Counted from the first letter of the stretch, positions 34,325 through 43,882 are shown. The stretch is DNA of 64,000 nt from G965197555 sp965197555 (GCA_965197555.1 OZ240213.1:2914001-2978000), one strand, 5' to 3'. Numbers and translations: made by a program. The notes: a model not told the origin generated them from the letters alone.

Positions 34325-35497
34325 ACCAAGGATCAGATAACCGGTTCCTTAATCGTCCTGTTGGATGAAGCCAAGCTGCCTGGCTCTCCTCAGCACGACG
34401 GCAATATGGACAACCTAATGTTGGTTACCGAGAGGGAAAACCGGAGTATCGTGGTCATCGACGGCTACTCTCATACGCTCTTAGGCCATATTCCTGCCAG
34501 CTACCGCGCCAATGGCGACGCTTTCGACCCAACCAACGAGCGGTGGGCCTACAACGCGGGGCGCGACGGATGGGTGTTCAAGATTGATCTGCACACACTT
34601 CAGGCCGTTCGCCAATCAGGGTCGGCCACGACTCTCGTGGATTAGCAATCTCCGACGACGGCAAGTACATCTTCGCTGGGAACTACCCGCCAAACTCGGC
34701 TGTGATCCTCGACGCCGCAACCCTGGCCCCACTCAAGATAATCACCGCCGAGGGCACCGGCCCGGACGGCGAGTTCGTGAAATCTCGGGTGGCGATAACC
34801 AGCGATGTGTCGCCAGAGCTCGTTGGTGCGTACTTCATTATTGGGTTGAAGGAGGCTGGGCAGGTCTGGAGGATCGACTTCTCGAGCCTGGACTTTCCGA
34901 TAGCCAAGGTCGAGGACGCCGGCCGGATCCTCCACGACGGCTTTCTCAGTCCGGACAACAAGCAGTTCTATCTGGCATCTCAGGCGGACAACTGGATGAC
35001 CGTCATTGACGTAGAGACGTGGCAGACAATCGAAGAAAATCTCGACCGGAGCCACCCCGAATCCGGGCTTCGGAGCCGCATGGGAAGCCGACGGCACCAT
35101 CTACGGCGCCACGGTACACGCTGCCGAAGGTAAGGTCACGGTCTGGGATTTGAATACCAACGAGATTGTGGGGGAGTGTTCCAACGGCTGGGCCGGGGCT
35201 CTTCCTACGTTCCAGCGACTGCACTCCCTTCGTCTGGGCCGATGCTTTGTTCGGGCATCCCCCCAACACCACAACGGTCTTCAAGAAGGAGAAGCCCTTC
35301 GAGGTTGTAGGAGTCATCGAAGAAGGTGTCATGACGTTGCATCCGGAGTTCACCGACGACGGCGAGTTCGTTTACATCAGCGATTGGAAAGGGTCTACGA
35401 CGCGGAGAGCCCCGAAAAGATAGTGGAGATCGCGGATGTTACCACGCCGACTGGAATCTTCAATACAGCACGCCGAACGGAGACCTTGGGGCACTAG
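34325..35497 (+). pseudogene. Cytochrome d1 heme domain (NirS/NirN/NirF-like), broken
   Basis: The eight-bladed d1-propeller of cd1 nitrite reductases and NirN/NirF can be followed from the stop at 34322 to 35497. In order: NLMLVTERE, RWAYNAGRDGWVFKIDL, GLAISDDGKYIFAGNY, YFIIGLKEAGQVWRIDF and ILHDGFLSPDN. Then GFGAAWEADGTIYGATVHA, GPGLFLRSSD, TLHPEFTDDGEFVYISDWKG and the C-terminal TPTGIFNTARRTETLGH. The frame changes near 34611, 35048, 35170 and 35390, and a nonsense codon separates it from the cytochrome c domain. Together with 33647-34324 it was one cupredoxin-cyt c-cyt d1 protein. Confidence 0.85.
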
Positions 35498-35549
35498 CGC
35501 CAGCGGAGCCGCGAGTGTTGAAAATGAAAAATGTGGATGAGGTAACGCC

Positions 35550-36464
35550 GTGTTCAAAATGATACTGGTCCCTTTCGATGGCACCGATGTCTCTGAGGGC
35601 ATCCTGCCCTACGTGTCGCAGCTAGCCAAGAAGGCTGGTACCCCGTTGGTGCTGCATACTGTCATCGACCTTCACCCCATGATGGTCGCTGAGACTGGAG
35701 CAATGTACTTGGACCGGATTGAGGCCGGTATACGAGATCATGCTCTGGGTCAACTCAACCAAATAGCTGACCGACTCAGGGAAGAGTCTATAGAGGCAAG
35801 GGTGGAGGTTACTGTGGGCCGCCCCGCTGATGAGATACTGCGCTTGGCCAGCGAAACAGGGTGCGACCTGATTGCGATGTCAACCCACGGCCGTAACGCC
35901 ATTGGCCGCGGCATTCTGGGCAGTGTCACCGATAAGGTCGTCCATTCTGCGGACGTTCCGGTCTTAACCGTGAGCCCAGAGACAGCGCAGAGTTGCCAAG
36001 CGCAAGACGGGGTGGCCCTGGAGAGGGTCATTCTCCCGTTAGATGGGTCACCCCTCGCTGAGCAGGCGATACCCTACGTTGTGACGTTGGCTCAGGAGCT
36101 GTCTCTGCAAGTGGAGCTGGTGCAAGTAGTCCCCACGGGGCACCCGGCTTATGCTTATCCAGAGTTCATCACCAATCTGCCCGACTTAACCGAGGACCTG
36201 GAGCGCGGCGCCTCCGAAAATCTTGGTAGTGTTGCCCAGCGTCTCGAGGGTAAGGGCCTGACCGTTCAAACCCACGTATTGCGAGGTGCTGCGGCGCCGA
36301 CTCTGGTGGAATTCGTTCAGCAAACCCCACAGAGCATAATTACAATGACCACCCGCGGACGGTCCGGGCTGACCCGCTGGGTGTTGGGTAGCGTAACCGA
36401 AGCGTTAGTCCGGGCGTCAGGTGGCCCGGTCCTGATAATTCCGTCCCACCTCTCTACCCAGTGA
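35550..36464 (+). CDS. Universal stress protein, two UspA domains
   Basis: 304 residues, tandem UspA domains (about 1-145 and 155-300). Both keep the ATP-binding loop G-x-x-G-x-9-G-S/T: STHGRNAIGRGILGS and TTRGRSGLTRWVLGS. N-terminal ILVPFDGTDVSE and the repeated ILPLDGSPLAEQ start each fold. Cytoplasmic stress or nucleotide sensor. GTG 35550 with GAGG upstream; an ATG three codons later is possible. Stands alone after the broken d1 gene. Confidence 0.92.
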   Translation: MFKMILVPFDGTDVSEGILPYVSQLAKKAGTPLVLHTVIDLHPMMVAETGAMYLDRIEAGIRDHALGQLNQIADRLREESIEARVEVTVGRPADEILRLASETGCDLIAMSTHGRNAIGRGILGSVTDKVVHSADVPVLTVSPETAQSCQAQDGVALERVILPLDGSPLAEQAIPYVVTLAQELSLQVELVQVVPTGHPAYAYPEFITNLPDLTEDLERGASENLGSVAQRLEGKGLTVQTHVLRGAAAPTLVEFVQQTPQSIITMTTRGRSGLTRWVLGSVTEALVRASGGPVLIIPSHLSTQ

Positions 36465-36508
36465 CGAAACGAACAACTCCCTGTATTCTCCAACTTTCTC
36501 TACGGAAG

Positions 36509-36536
36509 CCCGTAGTCCTCTACCCGTAGTCCTCTA
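36509..36536 (+). repeat. 14-bp tandem duplication
   Basis: Unit cccgtagtcctcta occurs twice without a gap after the universal stress gene. Confidence 0.8.
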
Positions 36537-36568
36537 TAGGATGTCTCGACATCCTCCCTAGGACCATT

Positions 36569-36683
36569 GTCGTTGGACAACGACCACGCTCCCACGATAG
36601 ATCGGAATAGCTTGCTGTCGTGGGATGAGAGAGTTTAGCCAGGTCCTCTTGGCTGACTACAAGGGACGGATGCGCCTGGCTAA
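36569..36683. other. Cluster of inverted repeats, possible structured RNA
   Basis: GTCGTT/AACGAC (36569-36584), TCCCACGA/TCGTGGGA (36590-36597, 36618-36625) and TTAGCCAGG/CCTGGCTAA (36635-36643, 36675-36683). The last is bordered by gagagtt/taactctc. Three stems in 115 bases without coding sequence suggest a small RNA or a degenerate small mobile element. Confidence 0.45.
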
Positions 36684-36978
36684 GATCGACTAACTCTCAG
36701 CCTTATAGTCTAGACGCATTTAAACCAGTCCCTACTATTTGCAGAAAAGCTTATGATATGCAACAATGACTACGTATATACATATAATTAAACATAGTCC
36801 GTAGAGTTTTACTGGCATTCTTGAGGCTGATAGTGTCCCTGAGGATGAGTAATCCACGCCGGAGCTCTTGCAGCCCCCGGATGTTGGCCGGGATTAAAGG
36901 GTCAGTCGGTATGTTCTCCAACACCCCTGCATTGCCCATCGCCAGGGTGACGCTGTAACAACAATATCGAGGACTTTG

Positions 36979-38079
36979 ATGGCAACATTGAGCCCTAATA
37001 GCTCTAAGATCAACCCCCACAACCAGATGTGTTCACTCCTTAGTAGGGAGCAAGGCGAGGACCCGGTTGGACACGGCTCCGCCTTTGATCGCCTTATCAT
37101 CACGGAATTACCCAAACCGTGGCCGCGTCCTGCCATTAATGGAACGGGAGCGCCCCCAGGACTCCGTGGCTTGGTGGACCAATTTCAAACCCTTAGGAAG
37201 AGGACTATTCGGGAAAGCGGCGAGGACAGGACCAAAGCCTTAGGGCTTGATGTGACGATTAAGCATGTGGCGCCAGATCCCCAGTATTCTTTGCCAGGCC
37301 AGGTGCGGGTTCTCCATCTGCAACGGCCTCAAGCACCCTTCAGCACCTACCTCAAAGAAGAGTATCAAGTACCCGAGAGGGAGGTTGCTGCATTGGTGGA
37401 GGCCTTGCTCTACCAACAATCATGTCAGAAGTGGCAGGGGGCGTTAGACCGGAGTTCGGCGAACGTCCGTGATCTTTTGGTATGCACCCAGGGCAACGTG
37501 GACACCTGTTGTGCCACCTTTGGCTATCCTCTGTACCGGGAATTGAGGACTTTTGCTGACCGTAGCGACGGAAACCTAAGAGTTTGGCAAGCAACGCATT
37601 TTCAAAATCACCGTTTTGCACCGGTTATTTTGGACCTGCCTGAGGTCCGGTTTTGGGGAGGAGTTGGCCCCAGGCAAGCCGAAACCCTGGCGCTGCGCAA
37701 CAGACCTCCCGCCATCCTTCGAAACTTCTACATTGGGTGGGCGGGCGTATCACAAGGCTATGTGCAGGCGGCAGAACGTGAGACCTTGGTCCGAGAGGGA
37801 TGGGGCTGGACCACTTACGGTAAATCGGGGCGCATTACCAGGTTGCAATATGAAGAAGAACGTGCGGAGGTCCGCATAGACTTCACCTCGGTAGACCACC
37901 AGGTGATCGGGAGCTACCGGGCCACGGTGGAGGTCACCGAACATATCCGCGGTTTGGTGGGTTGCCTCTCTTTTGGTAAGACCCGCGACGTTCCCCAGTA
38001 CCACGTGTCTAACTTAAAACGAGAACCGTCCACGGAGACCAGCAAGTCCGAGAAACGGCCAAGAGCCGGCTTGCCGTAG
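36979..38079 (+). CDS. Sucrase/ferredoxin-like family protein
   Basis: 366 residues, Suc_Fer-like family with a thioredoxin-like [2Fe-2S] ferredoxin fold. The cluster motif CTQGNVDTCCATFGYP (about 169-184), the following RVWQATHFQNHRFAPVI and PEVRFWGGV are diagnostic. The C-terminal 120 residues are a family extension ending in a basic tail (KSEKRPRAGLP). ATG 36979 has GAGGA upstream. The physiological role of this family is not established; electron transfer is inferred from the Cys pattern. No obvious partner gene nearby. Confidence 0.85.
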   Translation: MATLSPNSSKINPHNQMCSLLSREQGEDPVGHGSAFDRLIITELPKPWPRPAINGTGAPPGLRGLVDQFQTLRKRTIRESGEDRTKALGLDVTIKHVAPDPQYSLPGQVRVLHLQRPQAPFSTYLKEEYQVPEREVAALVEALLYQQSCQKWQGALDRSSANVRDLLVCTQGNVDTCCATFGYPLYRELRTFADRSDGNLRVWQATHFQNHRFAPVILDLPEVRFWGGVGPRQAETLALRNRPPAILRNFYIGWAGVSQGYVQAAERETLVREGWGWTTYGKSGRITRLQYEEERAEVRIDFTSVDHQVIGSYRATVEVTEHIRGLVGCLSFGKTRDVPQYHVSNLKREPSTETSKSEKRPRAGLP

Positions 38080-38536
38080 CCACTCCCCCGCCGGAACGCC
38101 TTCGTCTGCACCAATATCTGCCCGGACTCAGTCTGGGCCGCCTGAACACGGCCGCATCTGAACCCGCTGAATTGCGTTCTGGTGTGTTCCCCTGAACTCT
38201 GTACCCCCGAATGCCCACCGCCCCAGTACCAGCTTCGGACTCCCTCAATTTGGCTACTATCACAAAAAGCTATATCCTGTTCCGCCCCATAACTACGTGG
38301 CACGTGATCGCAATAGGGCCTTAACAGTGCTGGCTAATTCCGGCTTCCTGCGGGGCTGAGTGTGTTAGCCGCTTGAACGACATGAAGGCCCTTTGACAGG
38401 TTGTTCGACAGCGTAAGGTACACTGTCAGGCAGTTGACATCCCGTTGCAAAGCTTTGCAGCGGTGTGTGGGTGGTAGACCGGGAGCATCCGCTATCGTCG
38501 GTCCCCTCCGGCTGCTGGCTGAGAGAGCGGCCCAAC
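38080..38536. other. Intergenic before the MFS gene
   Basis: No gene supported. It carries the palindrome at 38446-38459 and a TTGACA at 38434-38439 without a good -10 box. Confidence 0.5.
38446..38459. promoter_or_regulatory. Possible operator palindrome
   Basis: Perfect 14-bp palindrome TGCAAAGCTTTGCA, 6 bases after a TTGACA hexamer and 77 bases before the MFS start. Position and symmetry fit a dimeric repressor site. Confidence 0.4.
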
Positions 38537-39823
38537 ATGTGCTTTCCGGCGCCGAGGCCACGGCAATTCACGGGCCTGGTCATCCTAAGGGGGTCCCGCA
38601 TCTACGCCTTTGATTCCTGGATACGCTACAGAGACTACCGGTTCATCTGGATCGCTAACTTCTTCGCCAATACTGCCCAATGGCTTCAGTTGCTCAGTGT
38701 GGGCTGGCTGGTGCAAAGGCTTACCAATGAGTCAGCGCTGCTGGTAGTCACCGTTGGAGGATTGAGCACTCTGCCCATCTTGATCGTCGGGCCCTGGGGC
38801 GGGGTGCTTGGCGACCTCGTCAACCGCAAGAAAGCAGTGATGGTCATTCAGTCCTTCATGGCCGGGGCTGCAATCTTATTCGCGGTGCTGGTGCAGTCGG
38901 AACGGGTCGAGTGGTGGCATGCTTACATATACGTTCTGGTGGGCGGTAGTTGTTGGTCCGTCACTATCACTCTTAGACAAGCGTTGGTGGCCAACACTGT
39001 GCCCACATCCGCAATGGTAAACGCCTTCGCCCTGAACGTTCTCACGATTACAGGGACTAGGATAGTTGGGCCGTTCTTGGGTGGAGTCCTTATCGCGACC
39101 TTGGGCTTTACCTGGACATTCTCCTTGGAAGCATGCTTATACGTGGCCACCGTGCTGGCCCTCATTCCCATGGGCACCCCATATTATCAAAGCAGGAACC
39201 AGGACCGGACCCGAGTCGTCTCGCCCCTGGCTGAGATGAAGGAAGGGTTGCGCTACATCTGGGACCAAGAGAGATTGATATTACACCTGATGGTGTTACG
39301 CCTCATTCCTGATGTCGTACTCCACCCGGTCTGGTTCTTACTCCCGGTGTTCACGGTAGCCGTGCTGCACCAAGACGCCGACGTTGGCGGATATCTCTTT
39401 GCGGCCACAGGAGTCGGCGGGTTGATGGCGTCCCTCTTCATAGCTTCCCAGGGCTTTGTACTCAAGCGCGGGACTGTGTTACTGGGTGCGGTTGCTGTAA
39501 GCTCAATGTCGGTGATCCTATTCGCCCAGTCCCATTGGCTGGCAATGGCAATGGTGCTGATAGGAATTATGGCAGCCGCTCAGACAACCTACCGTACAAC
39601 CGCGGGAGCTGTTATCCAGATCCTAGTACCCGATGCTCTCCGAGGCCGGGTCACCAGCCTGCAAGAATACAGCCAAGGATTCCTGATCTTGTCCAGCTTG
39701 TTAATCGGCTGGGTCGTCGACCTGACCTCGGTTACCATCATCATCATGGCGGTGGGCGGACTCGGTTTGATGCTGATGGTTCTCTCCAGCGTCACTTTGC
39801 ACCGGGTGCGCCAATTGGCCTAA
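38537..39823 (+). CDS. MFS transporter, exporter type (MFS_3)
   Basis: About 428 residues with roughly 11-12 membrane segments, of the EntS/macrolide-efflux-like group. Diagnostic segments: FRFIWIANFFANTAQWLQ-like start (YRFIWIANFFANTAQWLQ), GVLGDLVNRKKAVM (the loop 2-3 G-x-x-x-D-R/N-x-x-R/K-K motif) and VNAFALNVLTITGTRIVGP in the fifth helix. The late VPDALRGRVTSLQEYSQG is the cytoplasmic loop 10-11. Likely proton-driven export of a small molecule; the substrate cannot be told. ATG 38537 is chosen; an open frame runs back to GTG 38465. Confidence 0.88.
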   Translation: MCFPAPRPRQFTGLVILRGSRIYAFDSWIRYRDYRFIWIANFFANTAQWLQLLSVGWLVQRLTNESALLVVTVGGLSTLPILIVGPWGGVLGDLVNRKKAVMVIQSFMAGAAILFAVLVQSERVEWWHAYIYVLVGGSCWSVTITLRQALVANTVPTSAMVNAFALNVLTITGTRIVGPFLGGVLIATLGFTWTFSLEACLYVATVLALIPMGTPYYQSRNQDRTRVVSPLAEMKEGLRYIWDQERLILHLMVLRLIPDVVLHPVWFLLPVFTVAVLHQDADVGGYLFAATGVGGLMASLFIASQGFVLKRGTVLLGAVAVSSMSVILFAQSHWLAMAMVLIGIMAAAQTTYRTTAGAVIQILVPDALRGRVTSLQEYSQGFLILSSLLIGWVVDLTSVTIIIMAVGGLGLMLMVLSSVTLHRVRQLA

Positions 39824-39986
39824 CTCTATAACCCAGGTTATGTGCGGGGCCCCGTCCTAGCTCAACAGTGTGTCAGAGGCGTTTGCCTTTCACTGTTCTA
39901 ACGTTGCAGAGAGTCTCTTCTATTATTAGGGTTGGTGGACGAAAATGTATTAAACTCTAGGGTGACAGACCACTTAGGAGGGAACG

Positions 39987-41165
39987 ATGAATCTGGTAAT
40001 CCGAAATGTAAGGCTTATCGACGGCACCGGGACCGACCCCGTGGCTAGGGTCAGCGTGGAAGTGACCAATGGAATTATTAGCTGGATCGGTGAGGAAACG
40101 GCTCGGCCAAGAAGGCATACCCATCTGGAGGATATCAACGGCGAAGGTCTCACGTTGATCCCCGGAATGATCGATTGCCATGAGCATTTCACAGGCAACG
40201 GCGGACTCGACAATATGGACCGCCTGTTGGGCGACAGTGCCGAGGTATTCACCTTGAAAGCTACGGGCAATGCTAGGCGTGCACTGATGTCCGGGGTGAC
40301 GTCGGCGCGGGACGTGGGCTCCCGCTTCGGGGTCAACATTCGAATAGCCCAGGATACTGCTTCGGGCGCGATGCTAGGGCCCCGGATATTGGCCGCCGGC
40401 GAATGGCTTCAGTTTCCCGGGACCTGGCCTCCGGGTCTGACCAGGTTGACCGATACACAAGAGGACCTGATCCTTGCCATCCGGGAGATGATTGAGCGGG
40501 GCGCCGGACTGATCAAGGTAGGCGTCAACGGGCAAAGGCCCAACGGAGAATATTACGGAGCCATGGGCCCCGACGTACTAGGAGCGGCAGTGCGCACCGC
40601 CCACGACGCCGGGCTGAAGATAGCCGCCCACTGCATTGGGGCTGAAGGTGCACTGCAAGCGGCGGAGGCAGGGGTTGATTCCATCGAGCACGGTACCCAT
40701 CTGGAAGGGGAAACCGTACGCGTAATGGCGCAAAATGGGACCTATTACGTGCCCACCATGTCCCCGTTCAACATGCCGGCGCACCTGACCGATATCTCCG
40801 GAATGTCCGCAGCGGACCAGGCTTCCCGGGATGAGCTGAGAGAGAGCAACCGGGCCAGCCTGCGGCGGGCAATGGACGCGGGGGTAAGAATCGCCACTGG
40901 CACCGACGCCGGCGGTTCCCATGCGCGCCACGGTTTCATTGTGCGAGAGATAGAGCTTATGGTGGACGCAGGGATGAGCCCCAAAGCCGCTCTGGAGTCC
41001 TCCACCAGGGAGGGAGCCAATCTCCTGGGCATTCAGGACCAAACCGGGACCGTCGAAGTGGGAAAGCAGGCCGATATGGTGCTGATCGACGGTGATCCCC
41101 ATTCCGACCCCGGGGCCCTGCGGAACGTTTGGGCGGTTTTCCTGGGCGGAAGGCGGATCCTCTAG
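39987..41165 (+). CDS. Amidohydrolase (imidazolonepropionase-like)
   Basis: 392 residues, metal-dependent hydrolase with a TIM barrel. Metal ligands visible: HEH at 65-67 (DCHEHF), the Lys in LIKVGVNG (about 174-181), His in IAAHCIG and EHGTHL, and the catalytic Asp in ATGTDAGG. The closing beta-sandwich segment GTVEVGKQADMVLIDGDP is typical of prolidase/imidazolonepropionase-like amidohydrolases, which are expanded in this lineage. AGGAGG lies 6 bases before the ATG. The substrate is unknown; a cyclic amide or dipeptide is likely. The next gene begins 14 bases later. Confidence 0.92.
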   Translation: MNLVIRNVRLIDGTGTDPVARVSVEVTNGIISWIGEETARPRRHTHLEDINGEGLTLIPGMIDCHEHFTGNGGLDNMDRLLGDSAEVFTLKATGNARRALMSGVTSARDVGSRFGVNIRIAQDTASGAMLGPRILAAGEWLQFPGTWPPGLTRLTDTQEDLILAIREMIERGAGLIKVGVNGQRPNGEYYGAMGPDVLGAAVRTAHDAGLKIAAHCIGAEGALQAAEAGVDSIEHGTHLEGETVRVMAQNGTYYVPTMSPFNMPAHLTDISGMSAADQASRDELRESNRASLRRAMDAGVRIATGTDAGGSHARHGFIVREIELMVDAGMSPKAALESSTREGANLLGIQDQTGTVEVGKQADMVLIDGDPHSDPGALRNVWAVFLGGRRIL

Positions 41166-41179
41166 GGAGTGAAGAATAT

Positions 41180-41692
41180 ATGAATATTGCAACCCGGCTC
41201 AGCGCCATTCCTATTCCAGTCCCCGATTTAGTCGGACTATTAACCGCGGCGCTGGTCGCCTTCTGCTCCACGCGCCCCTGGGCCCGAGTATGGGGAGTAG
41301 GGTTTGCTAGTGGCGACATCCCTGAAACAACTTATGTAAGCGGTATAGAGGGTGGAGTCGCCGATGGTTGGTTTATCCTCGGAATTGGGATTGCAGCTGC
41401 TGTTTTGATGTTAGTGAGGATCATTGTTAGGACCATGCAACCCCGTTCCAGCGCTGTATTGTTGGGCGTTGCCATTTTGCTTCTTGCTATAGCGGGGGTC
41501 CTTGGGATGTTGCACTGGTTTGATAGTGGATCGACCGCCAGGGCAGGGTCCTGGCGCATTCCGGGCGACCAATGCGCCGAATATTTCCAGTGTCGTTACT
41601 ATCCCGCCTGGGGGTTAATCGTGGTAACACTCGCCGGTTATGTTGGCGCCGTCGCTCTGGCTTTCCAAATGTGGAGAGATCATTTGCGTTAA
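41180..41692 (+). CDS. Membrane protein, four helices
   Basis: 170 residues with hydrophobic segments at about 12-32, 61-84, 93-112 and 143-164. The loop between the third and fourth contains two Cys (GDQCAEYFQCRYYP) and should be outside. GGAG precedes ATG 41180. Probably cotranscribed with the amidohydrolase. No family recognised. Confidence 0.6.
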   Translation: MNIATRLSAIPIPVPDLVGLLTAALVAFCSTRPWARVWGVGFASGDIPETTYVSGIEGGVADGWFILGIGIAAAVLMLVRIIVRTMQPRSSAVLLGVAILLLAIAGVLGMLHWFDSGSTARAGSWRIPGDQCAEYFQCRYYPAWGLIVVTLAGYVGAVALAFQMWRDHLR

Positions 41693-42109
41693 CCCTTCCC
41701 CGGCTCCCTTTGGCTGGCTGCCCTCTTTCCACTGGGGCATCATCATGCATAGGTGCTACGCCGTTAACACAGGTAGCCGTTTCAACTCGTAGTTAACAAA
41801 GGCTGCCCCCTTGAATCCGAGATAAAATCCGGCTGTGGGTGCATGTCACCAGGGTCTGGTAGGGTCAATACAATGACTGTGTTTCTTCTATGAATATGCC
41901 CAACGCGTCATTCCCGGGAACGCGGGAATCCAGAAGGCTTCACAATAGATTCCCGCTTTCGCGGGATTGACGGAGAAGAACGGCGGCACTTTACTTTCAT
42001 GCGCATATGTGGCCTTGACAAGGCCATTAGCAATTCCGATGTTTCTCCGGGGACTGCTTAGCTGAGATTAAATGGTGCATTGGAGACTGATCTACAGGAG
42101 AATTGAAAC
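41693..42109. other. Intergenic with two dispersed hairpin repeats
   Basis: Two palindromes of the common 'attcccg…cgggaat' type lie at 41910-41929 and 41949-41968, in the context gtcattcccg…gaatccag. No gene seen. Confidence 0.65.
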
Positions 42110-43195
42110 ATGGCCCACCAGGTAAGGGGGGTAATTGCTGATACCAAGGGGGCTGCGGTAAAGCTTGAGACTATCTTGGTGCCCGATCCAGGAGCGGGTG
42201 AAGCGTTGGTGCGGATCAAGGCATGCGGCGTTTGCCACACCGATCTCCACTACCGGGAGGGAGCAATCAACGATGACTTCCCCTTTCTGCTGGGCCACGA
42301 GGCTTCCGGAACAGTGGAGGCCGTGGGGACCGGAGTGGATAACGTCGCCCCAGGGGACTTCGTAGTCATCGCTTGGCGCTCGCCCTGCGGCACCTGCCGC
42401 TCCTGCGTTCGAGGCAAGCCTTGGTACTGTTTCTCTAGCCGCAACGCCAGCCAGCCGATGACCAAGAGCGACGGGACCCCATTGTCCCCGGCATTGGGGA
42501 TTGGAGCATTTTCAGAGTTGACATTGGTGGATGCCGGCCAAGCGGTCAAAGTCGATCCCAGAGCTCGCCCGGAGGCCGCTGGGTTGATTGGTTGCGGAAT
42601 TATGGCTGGCCTTGGTGCCGCCATCAACACCGGTGGCGTGTCCCGAGGTGACTCGGTGGCAGTGTTCGGGTGCGGGGGTGTCGGCGACGCTGCTGTCGCT
42701 GGGGCCCGCTTGGCCGGGGCCCACACTATAGTAGCCATTGACATTGACGACCGGAAGCTGCAGTGGGCTACAGAGTTCGGTGCCACCCATACGGTGAATG
42801 CCTCCCGTACCGACCCCGTTGCGGCGGTTCGGGAGTTGACCGGTGGCTACGGCGTCAATGTGGCCATCGAAGCGGTAGGCAGTCCTGTCACCTACGAGCA
42901 AGCGTTTTACGCCCGGGACCACGCGGGAACCGTGGTCCAAGTGGGGGTGCCCAGCCCGGACATGAAAATCGAGCTGCCTTTGATCGAAGTGTTCGGACGC
43001 GGCGGAAGCCTGAAGTCCTCCTGGTATGGAGACTGCCTCCCTTCAAGGGACTTCCCCATGTTCATAGACTTGTACTTACAGGGCCGGTTGGACCTAGACA
43101 AGTTCGTTTCCGAGACGATCTCCATCGAAGACGTTGAGGAGGCCTTTCAAAAGATGCAGCGAGGCGAGGTCCTCAGGTCGGTGGTGGTGTTCTAG
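42110..43195 (+). CDS. Zinc-dependent alcohol dehydrogenase (mycothiol/glutathione-adduct type)
   Basis: 361-residue medium-chain dehydrogenase. Catalytic zinc site: CGVCHTD (Cys39) and GHEASG (His62, Glu63). Structural zinc: four Cys in CGTCRSCVRGKPWYC (about 94-108). NAD-binding GCGGVGDAA (about 188-196) and AIDIDDRK. The NAD-type acidic residue and overall pattern resemble S-(hydroxymethyl)mycothiol dehydrogenase and class III ADH, so formaldehyde or aldehyde oxidation is plausible. RBS is weak (aggaga). The gene's last 30 bases are duplicated downstream. Confidence 0.9.
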   Translation: MAHQVRGVIADTKGAAVKLETILVPDPGAGEALVRIKACGVCHTDLHYREGAINDDFPFLLGHEASGTVEAVGTGVDNVAPGDFVVIAWRSPCGTCRSCVRGKPWYCFSSRNASQPMTKSDGTPLSPALGIGAFSELTLVDAGQAVKVDPRARPEAAGLIGCGIMAGLGAAINTGGVSRGDSVAVFGCGGVGDAAVAGARLAGAHTIVAIDIDDRKLQWATEFGATHTVNASRTDPVAAVRELTGGYGVNVAIEAVGSPVTYEQAFYARDHAGTVVQVGVPSPDMKIELPLIEVFGRGGSLKSSWYGDCLPSRDFPMFIDLYLQGRLDLDKFVSETISIEDVEEAFQKMQRGEVLRSVVVF

Positions 43196-43243
43196 CCGGC
43201 GTTGGAGGTTCTCAGGTCGGTGGTAGTGTTCTAGCCGGCGTTG
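43166..43243 (+). repeat. 39-bp tandem duplication over the end of the dehydrogenase gene
   Basis: 43166-43204 and 43205-43243 differ at only two positions. Each copy contains the last codons (…RSVVVF) and the stop, so the gene's end is unchanged. Confidence 0.85.
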
Positions 43244-43309
43244 AATCAAGCCTGCCTAAATTCCTGGTTGGCGTTTACCCCCACCCGGTAAGCACCAACA
43301 ACGGTTGCC

Positions 43310-43744
43310 TTACCAGCTAAGGCCGACAACCCTCTCCTGTAGCACTTCCCCAAACAAAGTTAATATCTGGTCTATTTGGAGAGCTACCACTGTACTCTTG
43401 ACTGCCGGGTCCTGCGGCAAACCGGACTCCGCCAGTCGGCCCATTACTTGCTCGTAGAACGGGCCGTCACCGTGGACCTCCGCAGTGCAGCGGAATTTCC
43501 ATCCCACCTCTCGGGCCGAGTCACGAAACAGAACGATGACCCTGGGGTTCTCCTCAATGTTTTCCAGAGGCCTACGCCCGCTCCGGTCCCGGTAGGCGAG
43601 GGCCGATTCTCCAAAAGCCATCATGGTGCCGATGTAGCCGGTATTCGGCAGCCCATCCAGTGAAGCAGTGGCCACGATGCATGGGTTGCCGTTGGTCCGG
43701 GCGTTGTTAATGAGGTCCTGCATTTCCGGGGTCAACTGGATCAT
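43310..43744 (-). CDS. Pyridoxamine 5'-phosphate oxidase-like (flavin-fold) protein
   Basis: 144 residues of the split-barrel FMN-binding fold. IVATASLDGLPNTGYIG (first strands), DRSGRRPLENIEENPRVIVLF (phosphate and dimer region) and a C-terminal barrel mark the family. Start ATG 43744 has GGAGG 6 bases upstream; a frame back to 43804 lacks one. Members bind FMN, F420 or heme; the cofactor cannot be told here. A genuine PdxH is unlikely because key PLP-binding residues are not evident. Confidence 0.8.
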   Translation of the reverse strand: MIQLTPEMQDLINNARTNGNPCIVATASLDGLPNTGYIGTMMAFGESALAYRDRSGRRPLENIEENPRVIVLFRDSAREVGWKFRCTAEVHGDGPFYEQVMGRLAESGLPQDPAVKSTVVALQIDQILTLFGEVLQERVVGLSW

Positions 43745-43882
43745 CCGCTGCCTCCGGCGTAAGGACCGCAGATAATTTCTAAACAAGCAACCGCTTTCGT
43801 CCATTCTGGGGGCGGATGCATCGCCTCTGGTGCAACGAAAACGCAGGTTAGGTCAAGCGCCCGGCATCCAGCACCGGTCGAA

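Larger units (their letters stand above)
36465..36978. other. Intergenic with a chain of hairpins
   Basis: No gene. It contains a 14-bp tandem duplication (36509-36536) and three successive inverted repeats between 36569 and 36683, listed separately. The remainder is AT-rich (about 36740-36810). Confidence 0.55.
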
